NCBI GenBank assembly: GCA_010093685.1 | Contig: MU006217.1 | Location: 520,911-584,910, forward strand | Length of the DNA stretch: 64,000 nucleotides | From: Ophiobolus disseminans | Lineage: Eukaryota > Ascomycota > Dothideomycetes > Pleosporales > Phaeosphaeriaceae | Reading direction: 5' to 3' | Shown: positions 1 through 8,873 of the stretch, one piece after another | Layout: each line of letters starts with the position of its first letter | How positions within the stretch are numbered: the stretch's first letter is position 1 | Position numbers and translations under genes: made by a program | Notes under the pieces: model-generated | What the model saw: only the letters and a program-made list of their open reading frames with translations | Database searches by the model: none | What the model was told of the DNA's origin: nothing

Positions 1-1176
1 CGAGACCGTCGCTCTGTTTCCTCGAGGTCTGATTTGACCTGTGGTAGACATGTCCACCGATCCAATAACCGCTCAGCCTGTGATGAAGTGACATTGCGTA
101 CCGACACTAACCGTTTAGGCGTAGTAGATGAGGTCATATCGAGACTTCCAATATACCTGTCTTGGAAACGAAGAAGGTTACCTGGACTAGGCATGTCTCC
201 AGCCGCAACGAGACTTTGAGAGCTGTCAGCCTCCATCAGTAACCGTGAATTGCCAATGGGCACCAGTTCGTATATGCTAATCGCTGACAGTATAGACATC
301 TGTTGCTCAGTGATGAGGCTTTCGAGTTGAAGTCTCTCGTTCGCTACAGCCTTCGCAGTCTGTTGGGGCGAGATCGTTGGGCGAAACCTAAACCAACATT
401 AGCAGTGCTCGATAAGGTTTGATCATGCAAAATTGATATACAAGAAGACTCGAGGTATGTCTTGCGAGGCTACGCACGCAAAATAATTGGGTATCGCATA
501 TATGGATCAACGCGCGCTTGAAAAAAGCTTGCTGTGACTTACTTGGACCATATTATACTTTGCGCGGTGTATAAAGTCTGAAGCAGAACAGAGAGAGTAA
601 CCCTCAAGGCTTCCAAATGTGTTGCTAGGTATACAAGTCTCGTTGTGGGAGGTTGATCTTGTCTCGACCGCTCGTGGCTATCGTAGTGGGCATCTCCATT
701 TCGGTGGTGTTGTTCCTCGTCTGCAAGCGCAGCCAGTGACTCGAGTTCGGCTGATATAGACCGAGACTGTTCTATCACTTCTTCGAGAGTTTCAATAGCC
801 TGCAAGAGTGATTAGCCCAGCGTCGAGAGACGGATGTCAGTAAGTCAGGGAGACTTTGGCTAAAGTAGCATCGCTTTCCGACAGTAATCATTTTGATTAC
901 CGGGGCAGGGGTGCTTATGCCTGGCGAAGGGCGTACGGCAGCGTTGTGCCTGACTAGTGAGTTTCGACATACCTCATGAGAGGGCAATCGATCGTCCTCC
1001 TTCACGATCGTCCCTATCTGCTTCAACACTGAAGCAAAATTATTCGTTGCGCCTGCAGCCTGGATGAGGTCCTTCGCAGCCTCGTCATGGGATGAGGCAG
1101 CGACTCGGTACAATTCGAGCGCCAGGCTGGAACTCCGAGAAACGACTGGCAGTATCGCTTCCAACACAGCCATCAT
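1..1176 (-). CDS. Fungal STAND-type N-terminal domain protein (partial, runs off left edge)
   Basis: Three exons are supported on the minus strand: 1176-973, 799-543 and 387-1, with introns starting GTATGT and GTAAGT and ending GCAG and TTAG; the frame stays open to base 1, so the 3' end lies outside the window. The start is the ATG of MMAVLEAILPVVSRSSSLAL, an opening typical of the helical N-terminal region found in fungal STAND/NACHT-type proteins. Later stretches such as RLVYLATHLEALRVTLSVLL and WSKFRPTISPQQ look like a family I recall as widespread and uncharacterised in Pleosporales. No NTPase motif is visible in the part present. A role in signalling or non-self recognition would be inference only. 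Family assignment moderate, function unknown. Confidence 0.7.
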
Positions 1177-2251
1177 TGTGAGGTTATGAATGTCAAGAAT
1201 GGTGTAGCATAGAGAAATGATGGAGATGAAGATATGGGGAAATTACCCGAGAAGTATCAAATTCCTTAGATCTGTGTTGCTGCGCTTCCCGTGAGGTCAT
1301 GGCGCATTTCGACGCAGGGCAACGTTGACCGGGACCCCAGAAGCGGAGATCATCAGGTTGCTACGATTGGCTGTATGCAAGGAGTGAGCGTGCGGCAAAG
1401 CAAACTGTTGACCGTCCGGGTCGAACTGCATGCTCGGCGATCCTCGCATAAGTCCCACGGATACGGCTGAGGCGGTGCTGCAGGTGCGCTTGCATCAACG
1501 TATTAGAAGACAGCCATGCGCTGACGTGTAGATCGATGCCTACAGCGTCTTCATCCTACCTGACATGTCGCAGTTTCAGCTGAATGGTCGCTGAGCTCAC
1601 CAGACTCCCTCACTCTAAAAAAGCCGGTAGAAACGTCGACAAGGCCGAGAGAAGTGTCATTGTGGCGCACTAGAGCACGCCAACGGTGTGGCACATCAGG
1701 ACGCCGGCTATACGGACGCAGTTGGCCACCTGACGGTGTCGGAAGGCTCAAGCTGACAAGTCCAGATCTCGTGAGGTAAATCTGCCTTAGGCTATGGGGG
1801 GTCTAGGATGCGATGGTTGGTTCGTCCGGTGAAGAGTTGGATATGGTGTTGGGGCAGTGAGGCGGGACATGCCACACATCAGAAGGTGCCCAGTGCTACA
1901 CAACAAGTATTGATGGGCTCATGGAAAGAACAAACATGTGAGATGGAGGATGGAATGTTTGCTGTGCGCTAGATTGTGTCGATTGGCGAGGTGGTGCTGT
2001 CGTGCAAGGAAGTTGCGACCCACGCTCCGGTCGCCAAGCGTAGACACCGGCTACTTTGTGCAACAGCTACCTGGTCCACAAGCATGAAGATAGTACAAAA
2101 GTGGAATGCCGATCGAACGACCGAGGTCTGTATGTACTTGTAGTAGTACAGCGAGCTTGCCAAAAGACACCCAACACCATGCAATGCAAGTCGTAACGAC
2201 CCTTGTCGTCTTATACACTAAGTCTACATGCAATGTACAGTGAGGCTGCTC
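1177..2251. other. Intergenic, no gene seen
   Basis: This holds the promoter side of the partial minus-strand gene on its left and the 3' side of the ribosomal protein gene on its right. Short frames here (for example 1551-1751 and 1969-2233, minus) lack recognisable domains and good start contexts. Confidence 0.6.
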
Positions 2252-3259
2252 TTAGTCATACATGAATTGCGAGGAGCCCTGTTTCGGAAGGTAGGTCGCA
2301 TTCTGCCCAACAACGGCCCAATCGATCTTATCCCACCACGCCTCTAGGAACTTCCTCTTTCCTCGCACACCGTAGTCGAGCAGCCAGACATGTTCCCATG
2401 TATTCACGCACAGCAGCGGCACTACATCGACACCGCCCAGAGGCTTCTTGGGCCCGGTGTTCTGCTTCGCTGCGGACCCAAAGGTGCCCACCTTGTTCAG
2501 CGTCTGATGCGACTCGGCGTTGTGCGTGTTCAGGTCGTGCGATTGCCGCCTGTAATGTGCGTGCGAAAGCGGCGAGCCTGCGAGATATGTGGGCAAGATC
2601 CTGAAGCTGCCAATGGTGGTGTCGTTGGTCTGCACCAGCCATACAAAGCCGGGGCCGAACATGGCTTCCGCGGTGCCGAGGAAGGTCTCGCGCAGCGTCT
2701 CCATGGACGAGAAGTCCCTGTTTATTTGGTTTCGGACCTCGGTCGAGGGCTGCGATTGCACGTCAGGGTTGGTGTTGATTCCGCGGAAGAAGAAGTGGTT
2801 GTTGAAGGCCATGCTGGCGACGTTGAAGAGGTATGCCTTGGTGGGGTCGCGTGCAGTCTCGATGACGAGCGACTTGGGCTCTTGGTTCGCAAAGATGGTG
2901 CCTGTCCTCACAATGAGCGCCTGCGGGTCGTCTCAAGTCACATGGGCGTGGTAGCATACCATCGGTCGATATGTTGAGCTCATCGATCATGTGCTGCTCG
3001 TAATTTGTGTAGGCGGTGTTGAAGCCCCGGCGCGTGAGCAGCCCCGGAATGCCCTTCTTCTGCAGGACCAGATGGTTTTCAAGCGTCGGGACATTATAGG
3101 CTCTACGGTTGAGGCATGGCGATGTCCGCTGTAGTCTCTACTCCAACGTCAGCCCCCAGTCGACCCATTGCGACACCACCCTCGGGCGCATACCCGCGAA
3201 GCACCTGCTAGAGGCTGGACGGCGCCCGGCCGCCGGGCCAGCGATTGTATTATCATCAT
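2252..3259 (-). CDS. Mitochondrial 37S ribosomal protein with Fe/Mn-SOD fold (mS42/mS43 type)
   Basis: Exons 3259-3194, 3128-2960 and 2901-2252 join in frame to about 294 residues. Intron 1 (65 nt) has a CTGAC branch site; intron 2 (58 nt) must end at the ACAG before GCACC to keep frame. The first exon encodes an Arg-rich mitochondrial presequence starting MMIIQSLARR. The mature part has SOD-fold landmarks: YNVPTLENHL near the N-terminus, AFNNHFFF, and NTWEHVWLLDYG near the C-terminus. In true SODs the metal is held by three His and one Asp; here the first His position is not conserved and the Asp of DxWEH is Asn, so catalysis is unlikely, as known for yeast Mrp1/Rsm26. It should act in the small mitoribosomal subunit. 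Which of the two paralogues it is cannot be settled by eye. Confidence 0.88.
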
Positions 3260-3838
3260 GTCGGTGTGCTGGATGAGGAAGCGTCGAGCTGGCAGTCGTC
3301 GGCTTGTCGTTTTGCCCAAGCTCGTCCTTTTTCCTGGGGACGACCTCGCGCTAACACGCCCGCCCAATCACCGCGCGCCGCCTCCAAACAGCGCCCGACT
3401 CTCAGACATGCAGGCGCTTGCATCGTGTTTCACCCACTCAACCGCTCGACCACGCGCAGCCACACAAACAAAAGAGTCATATGCCACTGTTGCGCTGCTA
3501 GCCGACACCCACCGCTTCCATAGAGCTGCCAGCGACCACTCGGCGCGTCGCGTGCGCTATTTGCAGGTCGTGGGCGACGAGATGCACGACGTGGTAGGGC
3601 CCAGAGCACCCAAACCCACGATGGAGAACGTCACTGGCGACCGTCGGGTGTCACTCGGTGTCTAATTGTAGAGATAGATATACCCATAGCTGCTTCCGAC
3701 GTTTGTTTCATTTGGTCTGTTCATTCTCAATCGTCTTCATCTCAATCTCAAACCGCTTTCTTAATCACTGTCCGAATCTCACTTGTCTCGAAGCTCGACC
3801 ATCCATATAAAACCAATCCTTTTACATCAGCAATCGAC
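3260..3838. promoter_or_regulatory. Divergent promoter region, mS42/43 and cysteine-rich membrane protein
   Basis: About 580 bases separate two divergent start codons. Pyrimidine-rich sequence at about 3720-3765 and a TATAAAA at 3806-3812 precede the plus-strand gene; the TATA-like string is only about 27 nt from the ATG, so its use is doubtful. Reading frames inside are shadows. Confidence 0.4.
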
Positions 3839-5077
3839 ATGGCTCCATCGTCGGCGCTCCCACGCCTCTCCAGGATATCCATACTCTTCCTACTTTCCTC
3901 AGCGATAGCAACGGCCCATGCATCACACATTTTCACTCGACAAGCACCAGTATGCGGAGGAAAATCCAGCCTTCAACAGTGTGGAGCCGACTTCCCATCC
4001 GACTTTTGCTGTCCAAAAGACAAGACGTGCATGTCTCTCAACAGCCCGACCGTCAAATCAGTAATATGCTGTCCAGCGGGATCAGACTGTGGTATCATAC
4101 AGACAATCACCTGCGACGTCACCCAGCTCAACGCTACGCTACATCCTGAGAACCAGATGCACCTCTCAGAGACCAGTGGTGTGTCACTACCGACATGTGG
4201 TGATAAATGTTGCCCATTGGGCTATACCTGCAAGAGCGGCATGTGCTTCAAAGATTCCACCACGACACCATCCGCATCGCCAACTTCAACCCGTCCTTCT
4301 CCGTCCGCAACAAACCCAGCGTCAGCATCACAAACATCCGCTTGTGCAGCCGCACCAGTGCAAACCCAATCAGGCTTTGACGGGCGCTCTTTTGCCGCAG
4401 GCTTCTTCCCCGGCATCGTCATTGGCGCACTCGGCTGCATAGGGCTCATGTGGGTGATCAAGAAGCGTCGCGAATCCCAAGCAAAAGAGCGATACTCTGG
4501 CGACTTTGGACACGTCTCACGCCAAATCAGCGATCCCATCTACGACCCTCGGCACGCAGCACGAACAGACTTTATGCGCCGGGGCTCGCACTCAGCCCAA
4601 CCGTCTCCCAACTCTGCAACTGACCTGGTATACAACGACAAGAGCGACCACCAGCCTGTCCATGGCCTTACGCCGCGTATTAAAAGCATGTGGGACCGCA
4701 CCCCGCGGTTGAACTTTGGCTTCAATTCTGGTCTGCCATCCAACCCGGCCCCTCCACCCCCTGCCGTCCGCGCCGGTAACAACAATCACGATCCATACAC
4801 AACGCCTCGACACACACCACGCAGAAAACACAAGTCCCACCGTAGCACTCGCTCGCACCCCCCGGAGCCCCCGCGCACCGGCTCGACAGAGACCATCGAC
4901 GTGCTCATGCCTGCTCCAAGCTTCCTCGAGCCACCCAAGGCGCCTGGTATGCGTGACAACAGGTTGACGACGGATAGCAACAACACGACATTCACTAAAC
5001 TGATGGAGAGGGCGGGCTTTGACGACGAGGGCAGGAAGGAGGTAAGGAACTATAATAGTCCGCCGCGGCGGATATAG
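3839..5077 (+). CDS. Cysteine-rich single-pass surface protein, Pro/Ser-rich cytoplasmic tail
   Basis: Single exon, 412 residues. Residues 1-28 form a signal peptide, followed by a likely Kex2-like or signal-peptidase region near FTRQAP. The ectodomain (about 35-137) holds 14 cysteines in patterns such as DFCCPKDKTC, VICCPAGSDC and DKCCPLGYTCKSGMC, close to granulin-like or chitin-binding-like knots. A Ser/Thr/Pro linker (about 138-175) leads to one transmembrane helix at about 185-208 (FFPGIVIGALGCIGLMWV), then KKRRES and a basic, Pro-rich tail of about 200 residues. This topology suggests a cell-surface sensor or wall-linked protein, but I know no assigned function. Start choice is firm because the first ATG begins the signal peptide. 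Confidence 0.85.
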   Translation: MAPSSALPRLSRISILFLLSSAIATAHASHIFTRQAPVCGGKSSLQQCGADFPSDFCCPKDKTCMSLNSPTVKSVICCPAGSDCGIIQTITCDVTQLNATLHPENQMHLSETSGVSLPTCGDKCCPLGYTCKSGMCFKDSTTTPSASPTSTRPSPSATNPASASQTSACAAAPVQTQSGFDGRSFAAGFFPGIVIGALGCIGLMWVIKKRRESQAKERYSGDFGHVSRQISDPIYDPRHAARTDFMRRGSHSAQPSPNSATDLVYNDKSDHQPVHGLTPRIKSMWDRTPRLNFGFNSGLPSNPAPPPPAVRAGNNNHDPYTTPRHTPRRKHKSHRSTRSHPPEPPRTGSTETIDVLMPAPSFLEPPKAPGMRDNRLTTDSNNTTFTKLMERAGFDDEGRKEVRNYNSPPRRI

Positions 5078-5674
5078 TCTGTTGTGAGTATTCGGGGCGT
5101 TGGTGGCTTGTGCATAGTATATTGGTTTGGTGCATTTTCGGTGGCTCTTGTTCATACTTTCTTTGACTGTTAGCGTGGGTTTCGGTATTGTTTCGGTTCA
5201 TCTGCATTGGTACATGGCGTTTTGTTTCTGATGTAAGATACCCTCAGGCAGGATCCTTCCGCTCATTGCATACGCATGCGCTCAATTCCATATTATCGTC
5301 ATATTGAGAGTTTCATTATGCAAGTTTTGCTTTTTGACTCAAACATGCTAGAGTTATCTACATGGCTATTGCTAAAAAGTCTGATGTCTCTAGCAAAAGG
5401 TATGGGGCTAACGCAAGCGCCGCCATTCGACAGAAGGAGGAGTAGTGATTATAAGCTGGCGTGGGTTGAAGAAATGAATAAGACGTTCTGTGAAAAACAT
5501 CATCTCCATCCAACAGATGGAGTATGCCAAGCGACAAAATCGCAATATATCCAGGTAAAGCAAGATCTACCAAGAAAGACAATAAAAGCAACACCCTTCC
5601 CATCTCTATACACAAAGAACCACGTACCCAATCCTCTCCTCAAATCTCACTCTCCCCTTTACCCACTACTATTA
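5078..5674. other. Convergent 3' region
   Basis: This is the 3' flank of the surface-protein gene and of the minus-strand NACHT gene. From about 5630 the plus strand becomes strongly C/T-rich with runs of CCC and CAC, continuing into the end of the NACHT coding region. No separate gene seen. Confidence 0.5.
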
Positions 5675-8251
5675 CTACACCCACTCCACACCCTCACCCC
5701 CCACCTTCCCTCCCCCAAACCCCACCCTCCTCGCACACACCCCAAGCACCCTCTCCCCCTCACTCCTATCCCCCGCATACTCGCTCTTCAACCTCTCCCT
5801 CCCCCGTCCACCAAGCCACACCCGCTCTCCACCCCTCCCAGCCCTCTTCCTTACCTCGCGCGCAAACTCAATCGCATGTCTAACATCCTTCTTATCCGCC
5901 GCTTTCGCCTTCAAAAGGATGTACTCGCGCATATTAAGCAGTGCGGCAACGTCCAGGAACGTTTGTATACTCATCGATGCCGCGGAAGGGAAATGCGGAA
6001 GCGATGATGCGAGTGGGTTTTTATTGTGCAGTGCCAGCGCGGCGGTGGCGCATGAAGATATATAAGTCAGGGGGTAGATTTTCGACACATTGTAGATATT
6101 TAAGGCGGAGCTGAGGCACAGGGATAGTGTGGGCCATAACGCTGCGGAAGGGGAGGGGGAGGTTGTGGGGAGGCTTGTTAGGGAGTGCAGGTGTGCGGTC
6201 ATCCATTGGCGGGTGGGGTTGAAGGATTCGAGGTCGGGCTTTTTTGTTGGGGAAGTGGTTAGGAAGGTGCGGATTGTGTGGTGTGTGTAGGATGGTTTTA
6301 GGTATGTGGCTGAGGACGAGGAGGAGGAGGCGTGGTGGTCGGGTGGCGTAGTGTCGAAGATGGTAAAGAGAGATGCACATTGTGCGTTCAGCGTGTGTTT
6401 CATATTTTCGATACGTTTGGCTATCTCGGATGTTTTGAGGGGCTTGGTATCTGCAGCCGGGTGCGATTTAGGGTCCGCGGACATGGCGAGTGAGAGAGAT
6501 AGGAGGTTTGGTGAAGCGTGGTGATGGGCTTCAAGTAGTGCTGAGATCTTGCAGACTTGTTCTGCGTCCTCTGGCTTTAGATGCTCGATTATATGGCCGA
6601 GTAGGGCATCAAGTGTATGCGGTAGTGTCTCTGCGCGCTTGCGTAGGGTAGTGAAAACGTCCTCGTCCGTTAAGCTCTGCAGTATGTGTACGGTTGCTAG
6701 CTTTGCCCAGAGAAAGACGCCATCTGCTTTCTCGGCGAGCGTGTTGATGACGTTCATTTCCTCGACGTTGTCAGATTTGCGTCGTAAGATCTTCAGTGCT
6801 TCGTGTTCGTCAAAGGCGTGGAGAATGTGCGCTTGGCTGTCTTTCTTGGTCCATGCATCGAGAACCAGGTTCGACCGGTCCTGAAATGCTTCTGTGTACT
6901 CTGCGCTCGCACAACTCGATACGATGATCTTGACGTTGTCTCTCGTCGTTGCGGCCGTGATTGTGTCGATGAGATCTGCAGCATACTCATCCATTTCATC
7001 CAAGCCGTCGATCATGAAGAGGAATTTCTTGCTTGCATCCGATACCATGAGCTGAAACGCTTCTCGGAGCTCTGCGAATGTAAAGTCGTGCAATCCACCG
7101 CCGTAGCTCGTGAACTGCTTCCACCGCTCCGCAAATAGTAACTGTAGGATAGCCTGATCCTGCTCCAACGGGCCATATATCATATCCTGCAGCGCCTCAT
7201 ACAAAATCGTCCTCAGCAGTCCCACAGGCGAATTCTGCAACTCGGTCCCACTGTTCCAGAAGAAGTACGCAGCTGTGATGCCCGGCGCAGCCCCAGACCA
7301 CGCTTCTAGATAGTCGAATATGCGAAGATTGCGAAAGAGATAGCGCGTGAGTATAGACTTGCCACTTCCCGGCTTCCCAGTCACCCAGAAGAGATTCTGT
7401 CCACCTGTGTTGCCGAGCCACTCCAGCAAGCCGCCGTCATCGCCCATTCTCTCGTCGTCGAAGACCCATTTCATGCTGCCTTCCATGGGTGGTTCGATGC
7501 TGTGCATCCGCTCATCTGCTTTTTCGAACCAGAGCAGTTTGAATGTCTCGTCGTAGAAAACCGCCTCGTTTTCCGCAACGACTAACTTATCCACGATCTT
7601 GGCAAACTCTTCAATGTTCTTCTTATTCTTTGGTCTCCAGTCATTTGCATGAATCGAGTCCAGAGCCTCGTTTTGCCACTTCTCCCAATGCTTGAGCGGT
7701 GCGTTAGACTCGTCCTTTGCGAAAACAGGGAGCCCAGTCTCAGCAGATTGGTCGAGGTACTGGCGCAGCGCGAGGAGGAGCGAGGTGTCGATTTCGCGTC
7801 GCAAGGCTCTGAGTTTTTTCTTCGTGCCTGTGACATCTTTCTTCTTCCACACGCCGTTCAACAAGGCGTCTCTTGCCGTCGGCCATGGTGCGTCGTCCTT
7901 AGAGTCACGTGCTTGTGCGGCGATAAGTGCATCGCGGAGGGCTTCGACTAGCTCTTTGACCTGTTCGCTGTGCTTCAGAAGCTGTGTCGCAGCCTCGCTG
8001 AGCTTTGCGCTCTTCTTTTGCTCAGACTTTTCGTCCTGGAGTTTCTTCAATTCGCTTTGATCGATCAGGTCCGTGAGTCGGTAAAGATTGTGGATGAGGT
8101 TCTGCAAGACTGTCGCATTGTCCACAGGTGTTGTTGCCGTGTCAGCAGGCTGGTATAATATGTGGTCTTTTCGCAGTGCGTTGATGCTGAAGTCGATAAG
8201 TTGGACTAGCGCCGACGCGAGGCCCACAGCTGGAATTGGCCTGGTGCTCAT
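5675..8251 (-). CDS. NACHT-domain NTPase, fungal NLR-like (STAND)
   Basis: One uninterrupted frame of 858 residues. Residues 1-220 are helical with an Ala/Leu-rich opening and a Lys-rich segment, like the N-terminal regions of fungal STAND proteins; SIEPPMEGSMKWVF (251-264) is the usual lead-in to NACHT in this group. Walker A is GKPGSGKS (292-299) and Walker B is FLFMIDGLDEMDE (about 410-422). After Walker B, where relatives usually read SSRPW, this protein has SSCAS (445-449). Beyond about 600 the sequence is Ser/Ala-rich with no ankyrin, WD40 or TPR repeats that I can see, and the last 60 residues are Gly/Arg-rich. Family knowledge links such proteins to vegetative incompatibility and immunity-like sensing; that role is inferred here. 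The C-terminal end is the least certain part of the model. Confidence 0.88.
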   Translation of the reverse strand: MSTRPIPAVGLASALVQLIDFSINALRKDHILYQPADTATTPVDNATVLQNLIHNLYRLTDLIDQSELKKLQDEKSEQKKSAKLSEAATQLLKHSEQVKELVEALRDALIAAQARDSKDDAPWPTARDALLNGVWKKKDVTGTKKKLRALRREIDTSLLLALRQYLDQSAETGLPVFAKDESNAPLKHWEKWQNEALDSIHANDWRPKNKKNIEEFAKIVDKLVVAENEAVFYDETFKLLWFEKADERMHSIEPPMEGSMKWVFDDERMGDDGGLLEWLGNTGGQNLFWVTGKPGSGKSILTRYLFRNLRIFDYLEAWSGAAPGITAAYFFWNSGTELQNSPVGLLRTILYEALQDMIYGPLEQDQAILQLLFAERWKQFTSYGGGLHDFTFAELREAFQLMVSDASKKFLFMIDGLDEMDEYAADLIDTITAATTRDNVKIIVSSCASAEYTEAFQDRSNLVLDAWTKKDSQAHILHAFDEHEALKILRRKSDNVEEMNVINTLAEKADGVFLWAKLATVHILQSLTDEDVFTTLRKRAETLPHTLDALLGHIIEHLKPEDAEQVCKISALLEAHHHASPNLLSLSLAMSADPKSHPAADTKPLKTSEIAKRIENMKHTLNAQCASLFTIFDTTPPDHHASSSSSSATYLKPSYTHHTIRTFLTTSPTKKPDLESFNPTRQWMTAHLHSLTSLPTTSPSPSAALWPTLSLCLSSALNIYNVSKIYPLTYISSCATAALALHNKNPLASSLPHFPSAASMSIQTFLDVAALLNMREYILLKAKAADKKDVRHAIEFAREVRKRAGRGGERVWLGGRGRERLKSEYAGDRSEGERVLGVCARRVGFGGGKVGGEGVEWV

Positions 8252-8873
8252 TCTGCTCCCTAGCTACTTGCTGCTGCAGCGGATGTTGTGAGAACATCAA
8301 CGATAGGGCAAAATTTGATGTTTGCTGCGCCATCAAGAGGCGCATGCGCAATTACCTAGGAACTCGCCTCCGTCTCACCTTTAGCTAGCGCCGTCCAGAT
8401 TTGGTGTCCGAATACGGGTCCAAATGAAACTTGGCACAAGGCGGTCTCACTCGATCGGGAATGTGGATACAACCGTGCGACGTCAAGCGTGTAATTTAGT
8501 ACTCGGAGATCGTAGATGGACGTTGCAAACTACATATAGACGCTACTGGCTGATTGCGTGCAATATCACCATGAATTAACATAATACAACTATACAGTGA
8601 GGCCACGGTATGCCTATACGACTCAAGAAAACGCGAATGATACGCTCGGCCCAACAAAAGTGATGCAAAGAAAATCCAGTACATGGCGGGTATCTCGAGA
8701 AGAGAGTGTCCTGTGTATGTCCTCCACTAACTTCTACAGCTGCAAATGCAATACGCAAACGCTGGAACGTGCAAAGGGGCCGAAGCCAAAAGAAAAGCAT
8801 GTGGTAATAGAATGGCAACGCTTAGAAACAATCTCACTCCCACCGTTAGCTCCTCGTTACTGCGCTGGTGCCC
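8252..8873. other. Intergenic between two minus-strand genes
   Basis: Contains the promoter of the NACHT gene (right of 8251) and the 3' flank of the C2 gene. Short frames on both strands show no domain or consistent splice structure. Confidence 0.5.

Noticed and set aside
2390..2977. 195-codon plus-strand frame
   Set aside because: Complement of the conserved SOD-fold ribosomal protein exons.
3806..3812. TATAAAA as promoter of the surface protein
   Set aside because: It lies only about 27 nt from the ATG, too close for a normal leader; not called as a promoter element.
5276..6007. 243-codon Pro/His-rich frame on the plus strand
   Set aside because: It runs antisense to the end of the NACHT gene and through C-rich low-complexity DNA; no domain.
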